Below, piece after piece: positions 10,346-22,376 of a stretch of 50,000 nucleotides of DNA (positions are counted from its first letter, which is position 1; each line of letters opens with the position of its first letter). The position numbers and the translations under genes are program-made. This stretch comes from Cristatella mucedo (Eukaryota; Bryozoa; Phylactolaemata; Cristatellidae), in NCBI GenBank assembly GCA_009760855.2, contig WPIO01000013.1:4365001-4415000 (forward strand). The letters run 5' to 3'. Below the pieces are notes generated by a model. It saw only the letters and a program-made list of their open reading frames with translations. It did no database searches and was not told where the DNA came from.

Positions 10346-11439
10346 TAGAGATATGTTTAGAGAATAAAATATCTACACACATACACGTATAGATATACGA
10401 ATCGAAACAAGTTTATAATCACAAGTAGCGATCAAGAGCAGCGGCAATTGGAAACACAGGCAAGCAAAGAAAGCTGATATACATCAAAGCCAAAATGTAT
10501 TACAATATAAATACTAACTATATTATTAAAATTAAGTAAAATAATAAATCGCATTGCGAGTTGTCTCTTTTTGGTCAGTCCAGGTAAAGATTAGGCGGAT
10601 GCAGCATCGCACACATCCCCGCTCGTTCTCAATACATTTAAATTTTTGATTTTGATTCGGTAAATTTACGGCTCCATAGAAGCTGATTCGTGTACCTTTA
10701 CAAGGAAGATCGTGCAAACAGAGCTTTTTGGTGTTAATTCCTTGCCCGACTAAGTGAGGCCTGGAAATACCTAAATTTATTGTAATACTTCAATTTATTT
10801 TTGCGCCTGGAGAAGTTAAAAGGACGCTGAGTGCTCAATACATGGGACGTCCACCTACGAACAAATTAAAGGTTTTCAGCACTAAAAATCAAAAGGAAGT
10901 CTCTCATGACACGCCTTTAATTAAAGAGCGTTCCACGGACTTGAGTATACTGTTAAGGCTGCACCGCTCACTTTGAAACGCATTCTACATTTATGACGTA
11001 CTGAAGCATCAACTCCCACATCGCACTGCTCGAAAAATGCTTAGCCTAGCTAAGACGGCCAAATATTGACCAAATAGGGAAACCAAGTACGACTCAGAGA
11101 AAGTTAGTCACAATTATTGGTCGTTTATATAACGCTTTAAGGAGAAGTAAATCTCTATCCTGTGCGGCTCGCTGCCAAATAATCAATAATAAACGTTTAA
11201 GGATTTGTACGGCATCGCATTTAGAAGACAGGCACGCAAAAGCACAAAAATTCCGTGCTTCGACACTAGCATGATGTAGCAAGGCCCACAAGAAGACACA
11301 CAGGGCCGCCGGTTTGTCAGCAGGATGCCTGGTTAGTGACGCGCACTGAATCGCGCTCATCCAATCAGGAACAGACGCGCTCACTAGAGCGCAGGCTAAA
11401 GGCTGAACGGGACACATTCGTCTTTAGATTTAAGGAGAG
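10346..11439. other. No gene seen
   Basis: AT-rich unique-looking sequence. The 107-residue minus frame at 11094-11417 shows no recognised motif. Confidence 0.5.
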
Positions 11440-11560
11440 TATATTTAATATATTTGAGAGTGTATTTAATATATTATATATTTATTATTACATATTTGAT
11501 TAAATTAATATATCAAATATATTAATATATTTAATATGTATGAGAGTATATTTAACGGTC
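11440..11560. repeat. AT-rich low-complexity block
   Basis: Built of TTTAATATATT and ATATTAATATA units with GAGAGTATATTTAA at both borders (about 11434 and 11540). May form cruciforms. Confidence 0.8.
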
Positions 11561-12739
11561 GAGTTAAATGATGCAGAGCCGCTGAAGCCGGTAAAGGTGT
11601 CAACTATTTGTATGGAAAAAATGGCGACAGGGACAAAGGCTCACACGCTGTTAACTGCATGCATATACGTTGTTCGCAGCACGCTCGCTGCGAGGACTGG
11701 CAGCAAGCGTCAGCATTGGGCGTGATATGAAGCTCCGAAATTCACCAGCGAAGCAGTGGAAAATGGAATCTCCATTTATTCTTCACGATGGGCTGGGCTT
11801 GTGGGCAGCAGAGATGCTGTGAACGAAAGTGTAGGTTATCCCACAGCTAAACCAGGCCCATTAATACGTGCCTGTGTGATCGGTTGACACCCGATATGGG
11901 AGTTCGGCCTTCGTGATGGGCTACGTTCTCTCTGGTCTGCCGGCACAAACTTGATTGATTAGCGTGATAGACTCACCAACAGTTATACACGTGCCAATGG
12001 CTCAGCAGCGTAAAGGCTCGCGATGCTTTTGAACCTGAATACACGTCTCGATTTAGCTGATCTGCATAGCCGCTGTCGACACACCATGCTGCATTGTGAG
12101 AACTTGGTGGAAAAAATGTTTGAATAACTGGTAAAGCTTCTTGGTCCGCTAAAATCTCGATTTTGGCGCTCATACTGACCAGCTGCGAGAAACGTGCTTT
12201 TTCCTTAGAGCAAGTGCAAGCAACCTCCCGTGGCTACACGACTTTCGGGTAATGACAGGAGAGCTGAGGAGTAAATGTTAGAAGAATCTTGCTGATACAG
12301 CTCGCAAGGGACAAGTGATCGTTTTTATCACTGGAACCCTTCACCGATGACCAAATTTCAGAGCCATTTTTAAGCAGTGCCTATTATAAGCTCTTCTCAC
12401 TCTGATCGCCCATTTGGTTCCCCATGAGTGTCTGCTAGCTGACGAACTTACAAGGGTTTGAGCATATGTTTAGCTACCTGTTCACTGAGCACGTCGTCAC
12501 AGTTTCTCAAGGTTTGCAGTCGCTTCACCAAAACAAAGAGGTTATTTTTAGTGCCATCAATGGGTCCAAAGTGGGAATCCACATTGCGGTACCGAAAGAC
12601 CGGATGAGCCGTGACACGGCTCAGGATGACGTTCTGAGGCGCTACGATTTTAGATGACTTCATCAGGTTTTACGAAGGCAGTGCATGACAAGCTCTCGAA
12701 TTGCCGAGTTCTGGTGAGCCACGCTACGTGCAATAAGAT
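11561..12739. other. No gene seen
   Basis: Short frames only (up to 71 residues), no recognised domain or repeat. Confidence 0.45.
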
Positions 12740-13490
12740 CCACCCTGTCGTCTGAGATTAGACACTTTCTAATACGGTGGATGCCTATCGATGCCTTGCT
12801 AAGTCCCTGGTTTGGTTAAGGCTGGACTACTGCAATCTAGATTTGGCCACTGAAACAAGCCATTTAAGCCTATGCAGCTGGTGATAAATATGGCTGCAGG
12901 GTTAGTCTGCAAATCCTAGAGGTTCGGCCACGCGTCTCCTTTGCTGAAGGAGCTACGATGGCCGGTTGATCAACGAATACGGAGCCAAGTTCTTTTTCTG
13001 ATGCACAAGGCCCGCCAGATTTGCCACTTTCATGCCTAACTGAACGGCTGCAACACCAGTTTTAGCCTTGTCGTGCCCCCCCTAGGTCCTATATGGACAA
13101 TACATTGGCTGTTTCATGGCTATGCTTAAAACCGTCTGCGACAGATGCTTTTGTAGGTCGTAGGCTGTGGAACTCACTTCCGCAACTCTTACGCGACATC
13201 TTATCTCATACTTGCGTCAGTGGTGCATCCTTTCCAGTCATCCTGAGCTGCAACTTTCATGCTACTCGCTTCCTCGACTGCCCTCCTGACTCGGCTACGG
13301 TTCTTCTCGCTGTCTCTATGTTGCGGTAGACGAAGTCTGTTGGCTAGCGTATGCGTTTAGAAAGCCTCTTAGGCTTTTAGTGCGCTGTAGAAAACTCTGG
13401 GTAAAAACCAGCTCAGGTCCTTGCGCCTTTGTTGAGCTACAGACGGAGATGCATTGCTTACATACATTACATACATTCCTTACATAGCTT
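12740..13490 (+). mobile_element. L2-B LINE fragment, C-terminal half with 3' tail
   Basis: Starts near a LAKSLVWLRLDYCN block (about 12795-12835), then the decayed LPVDQRI region (about 12960), then VGRRLWNSLPQLLRDILSHT and the ILSCNFHATRF block (13093-13329), then 3' UTR with CTACAGACGGAGATGCATT and a TTACATACATTACATACATT tail at 13455-13485. Several frameshifts. The repetitive TTACAT tail appears to be the natural L2-B 3' terminus. Confidence 0.8.
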
Positions 13491-13787
13491 CCATAGCATC
13501 AACCGTGAATGTTACGTGGAAGGACGCCTAAAAGCATTTGTTTTACAAAGAGGTTGGATTTATTTCATTGCCCTATGCAATGCAAAAACCAAAGTCTTAG
13601 TGAAACTTTGGCCTACCACATAAGCCGCATTATAGAATTCCTAGGAGATAAGTTCCTGAATTTTATCCTCCGTGAACGTCGGAATCTATAGTTTATGAAG
13701 TATAGCCCAGACGTAATCTGATGTTAGCCAAGTATACTTGTGGCTTCGAAGGAGTTGGATAGTACAGTCTGGTGCTGCTCACTCTCA
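13491..13787. other. No gene seen
   Basis: No recognised features. Confidence 0.45.
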
Positions 13788-14115
13788 AAATAATAATAAT
13801 AATATATTTGTATAGCGCCCTCAGATAAAATAAAATAACAATAATAAAAAAATCAGATACAATACATTTGTACAGTGCCCTCAGAGAGCTGAACCTCTTT
13901 CTAGGCACTTTACGTATGATGTACAGGGAGCGTGGGCGAATGGTTAGCGGTAGCGTACTCAATGTCAGCAACAAGAATAACACAGTTAGGGGTGATGTAC
14001 GCAGGGTCAGCGTTTAAGTATGGTTAGTATGGCAGCATGCACAGTGTCAGCACGCATAAGCGCACGAAAGAACGAATTACGTGGACCCACGGAATGCCGT
14101 GATGAATAGATGCGT
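13788..14115 (-). mobile_element. L2-A 3' UTR fragment with doubled tail
   Basis: The minus strand shows the L2-A 3' UTR (GTCAGCACGC block, GGGTCAGC block), a tail block, and then, after about 50 bases of A-rich sequence, a second partial tail (13805-13827, GTATAGCGCCCTCAGA) and (ATT)n. One tail may derive from S1 or a second insertion. Confidence 0.7.
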
Positions 14116-14895
14116 CTCTCGTGACTTTCTCGTGCGGTTTCACGGAAGAGACTGATCCGTGCTGAGTATACGAACTGCTATATCCAGATATGGACGATAT
14201 CGCCACGCTCTGCTAGCGTCGGCATCGCGTGGTGCATCGCGGCAGCCATTTCGAGCAGTTAGCCGTGCTTCGAGGAGCCAGCCCTTGGAGTGCTTGCCAT
14301 ACATCAAAGGCCAGGACCGCCACGAGCTCGTCTGCGTATGTGGCCTAAGGAACTTAGTTCAGCAGCCTATTTTACAGCGCTTTTATATCATTACCGCCTT
14401 CAACAATCCTGGCCAATAGGATTTTGTACGGAGGCTCGTCGCCAAAGAGGCCATTCCAACTCTGCCTCGGCAAGTTTCTTTTAGAGGATCTTGCAAGCAA
14501 GCTCCCTGGCTCTAGAGCGGCCACCATTTTGAGCTGCGGCCGTGATATGGCGGTGCCGTCAACGTACGCCAGTTTGCCTCATTTCTGAGATCAGCCCGGA
14601 GAGATTTGTGGGCAGTCCGTCACAGGTGGTGCCAGCTAGCTCAGAATGCAGTTCAGTGTGCGAGGCTGCTGCCTTCTCTTGCAGAGCTTCGCGTACTTTG
14701 GCAAATTATATCAGTGGGCCGTAGAGCTCACGGAGACGACTTGGAAAACATCACCTTTAGAAGGCGATGTTGCAATATCAAGTGAAGTCAATTATGCGAA
14801 CGTCATCCGAGGACTCCATAGCGCTATACACATACTAATGTGACGTCAGTCTTCTATGTTACGGCTTTCCTTTCCCCGTCGCCGAAAAAATGCTG
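14116..14895. other. No gene seen
   Basis: Moderately GC-rich. No domain in the short frames. Some sequence (around 14340, TGGCCTAAGGAACTTAGTTC) vaguely recalls 2012-2030. Confidence 0.4.
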
Positions 14896-14899
14896 GGGC

Positions 14900-15180
14900 T
14901 CTAATATAATAATCTCCGTCTGTGACTCCACTAAGCCACAAAGACTAAGTGGGCATTTGAAGGAGAGTTTTTCATTGAGCACTAAAAGCCCAAGCGGCTT
15001 TCGGTAAGCATGCTGTAGCCAACTGAGTTCGTCTCACGCAACAAAGAGAAAGTGAGGAGCATGGCTGAGTCAGGAGAGCCGCTGAAGTAGCGAGTAGCGT
15101 GGAAGTAGCAGGTCAGGACGGCTAAAAAGAATGTGCCACAGTCGGTAGCAGGGAAAATAATATGAAGTTTCGAAAAAACG
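14900..15180 (-). mobile_element. L2-B 3' UTR and extreme C-terminus
   Basis: The minus strand includes a decayed AVLTCYFHATRYFSGSPDSAML block (in pieces) and the L2-B 3' UTR, ending in the ACAGACGGAGATTATTATA terminus at 14900. Strongly 5' truncated. Confidence 0.8.
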
Positions 15181-15950
15181 CTCATACTCTATCAGGTCCA
15201 AGCATGATGCCAATCACTAGCGTCGCCGCTGAAGTCCGGCGGAAGTATAGATGGGTCTATGCCCTCCTCATTCCGCCTCGATCCTGCATGCGCTACCTTG
15301 TACTTGCACACACGGGGGGTGGCTAGGTCGGAGCCACGGTCCAAATCTCTCTCTCTGCCGCCGCCGCCCTTCTCTCCTCGCCGAAGGGGGATGATACCAA
15401 GATGTCCTGATTATTTTCACTTTAGTGTCGTCACTCGTTGTCGTAGCAAAAATTGAAAGGAAGTAAAATGAACAGCGAAATTAACCGTGAACCCGCGCCG
15501 CATATCAATTCAAAGAGAATGGTCTGCTTCGGAAACGAAACGAGCTGGAAATTCTATTGGCTCTTATAATAAGCAGATTGGGAAAGTAAGGATGCATTTT
15601 TCTAACAGCAGGCAAACTCAGAATTAGATGCCGCCGAGAAAATTGGAATATTCTAATTTAGACCAGGTTATTGCGATTCGACTTGACCCGTGCACGCGCT
15701 CTAGTGCACGAAGGACGAAAGATGCGCGTCCTCTGTGGTTTGGTTCGCATCGTGTTTACGGGCGTCGCCAGCGATACCTCTAAAGCCCAATCCGATCGTT
15801 CGCGGGCGAGGCGCGGAAGTATTTCAAAGACTGTGGGGTCAGTGTGGAGTCAAACAGTTGTTAAATTGCAAGTATGGCGATTCACAAAGACCCGTCGCTC
15901 TTGCCTCAAGTCACGATGTGCTTAGTTTTGCAACGCTGACAAAGACAATG
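15181..15950. other. No gene seen
   Basis: No recognised domain. Contains a C/T-rich stretch at about 15338-15382. Confidence 0.4.
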
Positions 15951-15956
15951 TATATT

Positions 15957-16030
15957 TATATATATATATGCTACGCACGTACGTATTTATATATATATAA
16001 ATACGTACGTGCGTAGCATATATATATATA
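15957..16030. repeat. 74 bp perfect palindrome, AT-rich with GC-containing arms
   Basis: Centred between 15993 and 15994. Every base from 15957 to 15993 pairs with its partner to 16030; the arm includes GCTACGCACGTACGTATTTA, and the flanks are (TA)n. There is no spacer, so it can extrude as a cruciform or form one long hairpin as single strand. A further AT-rich run follows to about 16075. Confidence 0.95.
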
Positions 16031-16075
16031 TTTATAAATATAAATATAAATATATATATATAAATACATATATAC

Positions 16076-17790
16076 AGAGTATATATGGGAGCTTGTATGT
16101 GCATTTGTTGAAGCAAAAGTAGTCCCTGTTCTTTACGGTCATCGGCTAGGGACTATAGTGAGAGTTACATATTTATTTACACCGCCATAAGAGAGCTTAA
16201 TTTATTCTTAGGAAATTTAAATCAATTGGTACTGCCGAAAGCTATCGAAAGTAGCACGCCAGTGCCGGCTTCGCAGGCGACAATTTTCTCCTACACTGAC
16301 TGCGATGGTCAAGCTTGAAAAGTCTTTAAAGGCGTGCGAATCCTTAAGAGTCCTTAAAATTCATAAAAAAATTAGTGATAGTTTGAAGATAATTTATGTT
16401 CCTTGGAAGCTTCGTTATAGTGAGCGGGAAACTGTATTGCACTATCGAAATGGTTTATCGTTATTGCTAATATTGTTATTTTTATCTCATTCCAAAAAAA
16501 CACCTCAATTTGAGAGGTTGCGACAAGTTTAATTTTTTTTGAGGTAGCCTGAGAGGCAATTGAATGCTTTTGCGTGAAACAGCTTGAAAAACAGTGTTAA
16601 TGTAATGATACATTATTTTCTTCAAGTTTCTCCGATCAGAAGAAATTGCTTTCAGGCCTTTATAGGATATGCATAAAATGAAAGAAATGCACGTGCTACC
16701 CTCTGACTGTCTGTTTCTGCCTGGCTGGCTGGTTTTCTGCGTATACAATAATGCACAAAAATTCGGGTGCCACCCTCTAATTGTCAATTTTTGCTTAGCT
16801 ATCTGCTTCTGTGCTACTGCCAACTGATGGGAATATTTACGTGCTAACGCTGCAGTTTCCTATACACATGTTCCAGCGTACCAATAACTCCTCTCTATTT
16901 GAATTTCATAAAACGGTTCCCATGCAGGCATTAAGAGAAAACAGCGGAGTACTGAATAAGAGCATCTAAAGAATGCTTGCAATAGTAATTTCATGTACTT
17001 GGGATTAAGCTTTAATAGCGGCCATTTTTTACTTGTATGGTCATGCTTTCTGAAATTCAATTTCATGGCCTGGCTCCAATAATGAATCAGCAAAAATCAG
17101 TCGAAGATACTTCAGCCGCCCTCGGATCAGCTTGTCATGCTAGAATGAGGGGTGATTGCTTGAGTTTCAGCCCGGTTGTAGAGAGACTTCATGCCCACGT
17201 GACCAGAGTCTCGTTCAGAGTTGGTTTAGAAAAGAATCAACTGAGAGTTAGCTCAATAAGCATGATTCTTTAATTATGACTGGGGACTTTGGGTAGGAAA
17301 AGTTATCTTTAGAAAGATGTCTTGATACTATGTAGGAGAATGTCTCTCACTCATCTCTGCGGTGTTTAGATTTGTGTTTGTCTGACAGTTCTCTTGAGCG
17401 GATGGCTTCGTGCCGAATTCAATGCGATCTTACTATGAACGACGAGTGCGTTTTGGCAGAGTGCCATGTAACGATGCCTTGCGATAATTCAAAGGCTGAA
17501 ACTCAAACAGCGAAAGCCGTACCTAGAGCTACGGCTCTTTGCAACTCATTCTCTCCAGCCGCCTTTAGCTGCGGCTGCAGGTTATCGAGTAAGGGCATTT
17601 GCAGGGTTGGTAATAGACCTGCAGGTTAGATTTCGCAAAGCGTTTAAAAAGAATATTTATTTATCGAAATAAGCTGCAGTATGCAACTGTAAAAAAGCAA
17701 TTAACCACGTTGTTCACAGGGCTAGGTCATCTTGCCACTACGTTCGGCTGCAGGGTCTCCTTTGCCCGCTCGTTCTGCATTCGAAAAAGA
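16076..17790. other. No gene seen
   Basis: AT-rich sequence. A diverged tandem-like pair around 16687 and 16767 shares a TGCTACCCTCT / TGCCACCCTCT block. No recognised protein motif. Confidence 0.45.
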
Positions 17791-17809
17791 ATTAATAATA
17801 TATATATAT

Positions 17810-17843
<34 letters not shown>
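17791..17843. repeat. (AT)n array
   Basis: Two AT runs separated by AAT; it directly abuts an S1 SINE tail and probably expanded from it. Confidence 0.95.
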
Positions 17844-17972
17844 AATAGCACCCCAAGCAAACTTAATCTTTATTCAGGCGCTTCAAGTATGCCTCGGGGC
17901 TCAATCCCATGACCTCAGCCAGACCTTGGTCGGAGCGAGCACATTAACCGCTTGACCAAACTAGCTCAAAGC
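17844..17972 (-). mobile_element. S1 tRNA-derived SINE
   Basis: Minus strand: GAGCTAGTTTGGTCAAGCGG (A-box-like head), then a GCTCGCTCCGACCAAGG block, GAGGTCATGGGATTGAGCCCC (B-box-like, in pieces), GCATACTTGAAGCGCCTGAA, then the S1 tail. Essentially full length, about 129 bases. Confidence 0.85.
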
Positions 17973-18125
17973 CTTGGCGAGAAAGGCTGTTTATGATTTC
18001 AGAAATTTGAGCTCCAGGCGGAATTCTTGATGACAAATATAGCAAAGCTTGTTGAACTGAAATAATGAATAAAAAGCTAAAGTGATTTAAAAGCATAAAT
18101 GAACATAGCAACAATAGCAAAATTA

Positions 18126-18225
18126 GCTGATTTAACAGCCTCATATTTGTATGGAGGCGGAAGAGCCGTAACGGCTATCACCGCCGCTTGCAGTTGGCAA
18201 TAAAGGATCACCCACATTGGCCAAT
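18126..18225 (-). mobile_element. S2 SINE, 3' part
   Basis: The minus strand reads CAACTGCAAGCGGCGGTGAT, AGCCGTTACGGCTCTTCCGC and ends in a GCTGTTAAATCAGCT terminus like the S2 copies at 22902 and 31637. The tRNA-like head is missing. Confidence 0.75.
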
Positions 18226-18227
18226 AT

Positions 18228-18425
18228 ATGGAATTTACAGGACACACAGCTACACTGTAAATGAAGCTATTTTCTTTTTAAATTCACAGGAATGTACCTC
18301 AAAAATCTGCAAATATGTACCTTGACGTGCTAAAAATAAATAAGTTGGCAACCAAGTCGTACATGATACAGAGAGATCGAGAAATGTTTTAATGTGTAAA
18401 TATATTGTTCCGGATTACTTCCGGA
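18228..18425 (+). mobile_element. Diverged half-copy of the long-inverted-repeat element
   Basis: Collinear with the right arm at about 765-945: TGGAATTTACA, GAAATGAAGCT (here TAAATGAAGCT), TCACAAGAATGCACCTCA (here TCACAGGAATGTACCTCA), ATGATACAGAGA, and the CTTCCGG end. About 200 bases; the partner arm is not seen. Confidence 0.65.
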
Positions 18426-18545
18426 TTCGATACGATTTGGTTTATTATTATTATTATTCTTAGTCGTTTGTTAACGCTTTTCTTTGTTGGAAACCATCAA
18501 ATCTTGAGCTCATTTATAAAATGTTTGTCTTCTGAACAATACACA

Positions 18546-19174
18546 GGCGCTTACAGCTGGTCCAAACTCTGCAGTTAGGCTTGTCTGTCGTAAGCATCGC
18601 AGTTGCCACATTACACCACTTCCTACCAGCCTGCACTGCCTTCCAGTCAAGCAACGCACCGACTTCAAGGTGCTGTCACTCATTTGTAGGTCCCCTTATT
18701 CTTTGGCTCCAGCCTACCTATCAGATCTACTCCCCCACCAGGCCAAGCATCGCACCACCCACTTTTCGGTATCTGTTCACCTATACCTCGTACAAACCTC
18801 AAGCCCTTTGGGGACCGTGCATTGAATTCGTATGCTCCATAAGCCTGGAATTCACTCCCGACATCCGTCACGACATTTCCTGACTTGACCACATTTAAAA
18901 AGAAATTAAAAACGCATCCATTTGTGACAGCATTTAGTGGGTCCCTGTGTTTCGTCCTCTATGTGCTTATGCGTTATGACACTGTTGCATACTGCCACAA
19001 ACCACACTTGCATGCCGACCATGCGTGTGCCAACCCTAACCATGTTATTCATGCTGTTTATCAAGCATGATACCATTCACCATTCGATCGTTTTTCCGTG
19101 GTAGCAAATGTAAAGCGCCTAGAAAGAGATTGAGTTCTCTGAGGGTGCTTTATCAAGTGTATTATTATTATTAC
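18546..19174 (+). mobile_element. L2-A C-terminal end with 3' UTR and (ATT)n tail
   Basis: Begins in the LQLVQ..LGLSVV block that follows the RT domain, continues with decayed TDFKVLSL, LAPAYLSDLLP equivalents, then LTTFKKKLKTHPFVTAFSG (from about 18885), 3' UTR, the tail block and ATTATTATTATTA. Two frames carry the protein because of a frameshift near 18880. It is 5' truncated; endonuclease and RT are absent. Confidence 0.85.
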
Positions 19175-19832
19175 ACAATTATTTGATTGTTGGACCAATC
19201 TTCTCACCAGTTTCTCAAAACTTGCTCTCATATAGAGTCGACAGAACACAGAATAGTTCGATGGCCAGACGGTTTGAGCGCTGTTCGACGCCAGAGAAGT
19301 GAATTTCGACAGCGAAAGAGCCACTGGCCAGATGCAGTTTCGGATGAGTTCCAGGATTCGTAAATTATCGCCAAGAATTATTCCCACATGCTGTATATTT
19401 GGCAACCAAATTTATTCTTTAACTGAGCAGCTACTAGATTTGGCCAAACTTCTAAGTCAGTCAGAGGTAGGAATCCTTAATCAATCAGGGGCATCAACGG
19501 GAGATGAGAGGCTTGGTACTCACGATATTTGTCGTCCTGCAAGTACAAGCACGAAATTCAGCCGACAGTCTTTGGACGCTGAGCCAACGTCAGATCTCCT
19601 TGGTGTACACGATGGTGAAAGCGTGCAAGCTGGTTGGGTCAGATATCTGACCGATTCTGCATGGTTCCACTGCGTAAACACTTTTTAATGGTCTATTGTT
19701 TCTGGGTATTAATTGTTATTTCGCAGTTTCCAATATGCCAAAGTATAGAAGCATTCCCATAATTCTTTTCAAACACTGATTTGGCGATCAGGACTGTGAT
19801 ATATTTGAAATTTGCTTATTTTTCAGAACATA
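19175..19832. other. No supported gene; one 129-residue frame
   Basis: The plus frame 19299-19688 shows no recognised domain and no splice or promoter context. It is treated as chance. Confidence 0.4.
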
Positions 19833-19837
19833 GTAAC

Positions 19838-20510
19838 AATAACTAATTTACATAGCGCCATCAAAGAACTTGATCTCTTTCTAGGCACTTTACATATGCT
19901 TTAAAGGAAGCATAATCAAATGATTTTTGGTAGGATGTTCAATGTCAACAAGCACAACCTTGTTAAAGGTGACATGCACAAGGTCAACGTGCAAATGCGA
20001 TAAGTGGCAGCATGCATAGTGTCAGCACGCATAAGCACATCATTGTAGACATAGTCATGGCCGTAGGTATGCTATTTAATTAATGATTCAAAATTTTTTG
20101 AGATGCATTTGTTGCACATGATTGCATTATTAAATCCCCATGTAATCACACGCAATGCAAATTTCAGAATAAACCTGGCAACGTGTTTCCGTATTTCATG
20201 TTTTGGGCCAGAAGGAATCTGCAGAAAAAGCCGAAATAGGCACCGAAAAGATGACAATCTGAGAGAAATACTCAAAAAGATCAAGCTCTATAAGCACAGC
20301 GAAATTAAATTAATAATAATACAATCCGTAAGAACTCAGAAATTGCCAAGGAATACTTTAATCTAGTATAATATAAAAATAATATCAACCGGCGTGACAA
20401 AAAATAATACAAGAGGAAAAAAATGTTGAGTACAAACAAAATCAAGAATTTGACTAGTTGCTTCTCGTTTTCTGGCTTTAGAGAGCGCCTGTTGATGACC
20501 GAGAGGTCAT
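19838..20510 (-). mobile_element. Candidate non-autonomous retroelement with L2-A tail (copy 1)
   Basis: From the minus strand: a 5' start at ATGACCTCTCGG (20510), about 470 bases of unrecognised sequence, then, joined at CATAAGCACAT (about 20040), about 200 bases of L2-A 3' UTR and tail. The same start and same junction occur at 25149-24445. No tRNA-, 5S- or 7SL-like head was recognised. Confidence 0.55.
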
Positions 20511-20735
20511 CTGTGCTTGGCTCCGCTCTTTTCACGATTCATACTCTCCCTATGGCCAATGTGATTGCCAAGCACAATCTAGGCTTTCACTTTCATGCAG
20601 ATGATACTCAGTTGTACCATTACTTTTGATCCCTCCGAGGCCTCCAGCTCGTCGAATTCTTTCAACTCCCTTGCTATGTGTATTGATGACGTCCGCATAT
20701 GGGTGACAGCAAACGTTCTTAAACGGAAAGATAAT
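20508..20735 (+). mobile_element. L2-A RT fragment
   Basis: The plus frame reads SVLGSALFTIHTLPMANVIA, then LGFHFHADDTQLY, the RT segment around the catalytic box (here HADD rather than YADD), then a shifted frame with an IDDVRIWVTANVLKRKDN block. It abuts the module at 20510 exactly at the SVLG box. Inactive relic. Confidence 0.8.
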
Positions 20736-21973
20736 CGTGCATCGGTGCCGAATCTACGACTCGTTGGCCGTGCTTCGAGGTGCTAACTACATCCGTCTCT
20801 TTGACTCGTCTGCAAAGACGACTAGCACTCGTCACGTGAGCAGCGTTTGTGGCAAAGACTTGCAAGCCCAAGAGCCGCTACAGCAGCTCCTTTGTGTAAC
20901 GGAGCAGCTTCAAGGATAGCTTTGATGTTTCGCTGAATAGCACCGGACGTGACGAGGTTTCGAGCTCACGATTCGGAGCGACGGAGCTCGCCGCTTCTTC
21001 CTCTAGTTTACTCTTTTTCTCGTTACCTCTTTCCTCGTGCAGCGGCAATCTTTACCTGGCCAGGCTGTCGTCTTCGTCGCGTTGTTATTTAGCAATCGGC
21101 AGTTTACCAGCCTAGAGAGAGAGGTGACCGGCGTGCCGACTTCATTGTCAGCGAAGGAGGCGCGCGAGCAGAAGTGGCTGAGCAAGTCCTGCGCACCTCG
21201 CTCACGCCAGCAGGTCTGTTCCCCCAAATTGCCCAGGTGACTGCCAATTCGTGGAACTGCCACCGTGGCTGTTAGATGTCAACCAACGAACGATCGAACT
21301 GGTACATCCCATCATGCACTGATAGGACCTACTAAATTTTACACTGTGCACGTGTACTTGCCCAGCCGTCATTCAAGCATAATCTTTGCCATCGCAATCG
21401 CCCATAAATGCAGTGTCTACGAGCTGTTTCGCTAATCAGTGGCTTTTTTAGCTACCAGGATTAGCGAGCAACAATAGCTCGTGAAGGATGACTTGTCTGA
21501 GCAGCAATGATCAACTTTGCTTAATGGCCCGGTCTCAAAGGGCAGCACACACGTGAGCCGCTTTTGAGATCGGGTTGATTCATCGTCAAAGTTAAGATAG
21601 ATGAGTTGGGATGATATCTGCAGCGCCCTAAAGTTGCCACACCCTAGCCGATTAGCCATGCACAAAGCCGCGTGCAAACTCTGCCATAGGAGCGAGACTG
21701 CCTGCTTTCATAAGGCCACGTGCTGCCCTCGTCCGACCTCATATGCTAGCGTACGGCGAAGTAGATTACAATCGAGGTAATTGTCACTGCCGGAAACACC
21801 TTCAGAGCCCAAATAAAGAAGGATCACCAGAACGAATATATCCTATGAAAGAATAGCTAGTTTGTGTAAGCCATCGAGTAATTCTCAGACTGGGCCCTGG
21901 GCAGTTAACTGGGCTTGTTACCTTTCCTTCGCTAGAGACTAACTGCACGGTAAAAAACTGCAGATAAGGTCGA

Positions 21974-22346
21974 ATGCATTTTCAGCGTTACTGGAAGGAG
22001 ATCTCACGACATTCTGCTCTGGTCCCACAGACCGTTAATGATACTGGTGAACTTAATGAAATGGCTGCGTCACTAAACTTCTTACACAACGACATCTACG
22101 CTCCTGCTGCCGACTGTGGCACATCCTTCCGAGCCGTACTGAGCTGCTACTTCCACGCTGCTCACTACCATAACTGCCCTCCTGACTCAGCTATGCTTCC
22201 TACTTACTCGTTATTGAACGAGATGAAACCTATTGGCTGCCGAATGCGTACCGAAAGCCGGTTAGGCTTTCAGTGTGGTATGGAAAGCTCTCCTGCAAAA
22301 ACCCACCTAGTTGTTGCGGCTGTGTGGAGTTACAGATGGAGATAAT
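21974..22346 (+). mobile_element. L2-B C-terminus and 3' UTR
   Basis: The plus frame 21974-22345 includes LNFLHNDIYAPAADCGTSFR and AVLSCYFHAAHYHNCPPDSA, then the 3' UTR block ending TGGAGTTACAGATGGAGATA. Present in both copies of duplication I, so the insertion predates the duplication. Confidence 0.85.
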
Positions 22347-22360
22347 GTTACATTAGTTTA

Positions 22361-22376
22361 AATAATCCGGATTATT
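22361..22376. repeat. 16 bp perfect palindrome at start of a copy-specific insertion
   Basis: AATAATCCGGATTATT opens a stretch of about 135 bases (22361-22495) absent from copy B of the duplication. The stretch itself is not recognised. Confidence 0.7.

Noticed and set aside
19299-19688. 129-residue plus frame
   Set aside because: No domain, no splice or promoter context, codon use unremarkable.
21432-21677. 81-residue minus frame nearly identical to 28864-29106, as a conserved gene pair
   Set aside because: The identity comes from duplication I at DNA level, and identity runs through non-coding flanks equally.
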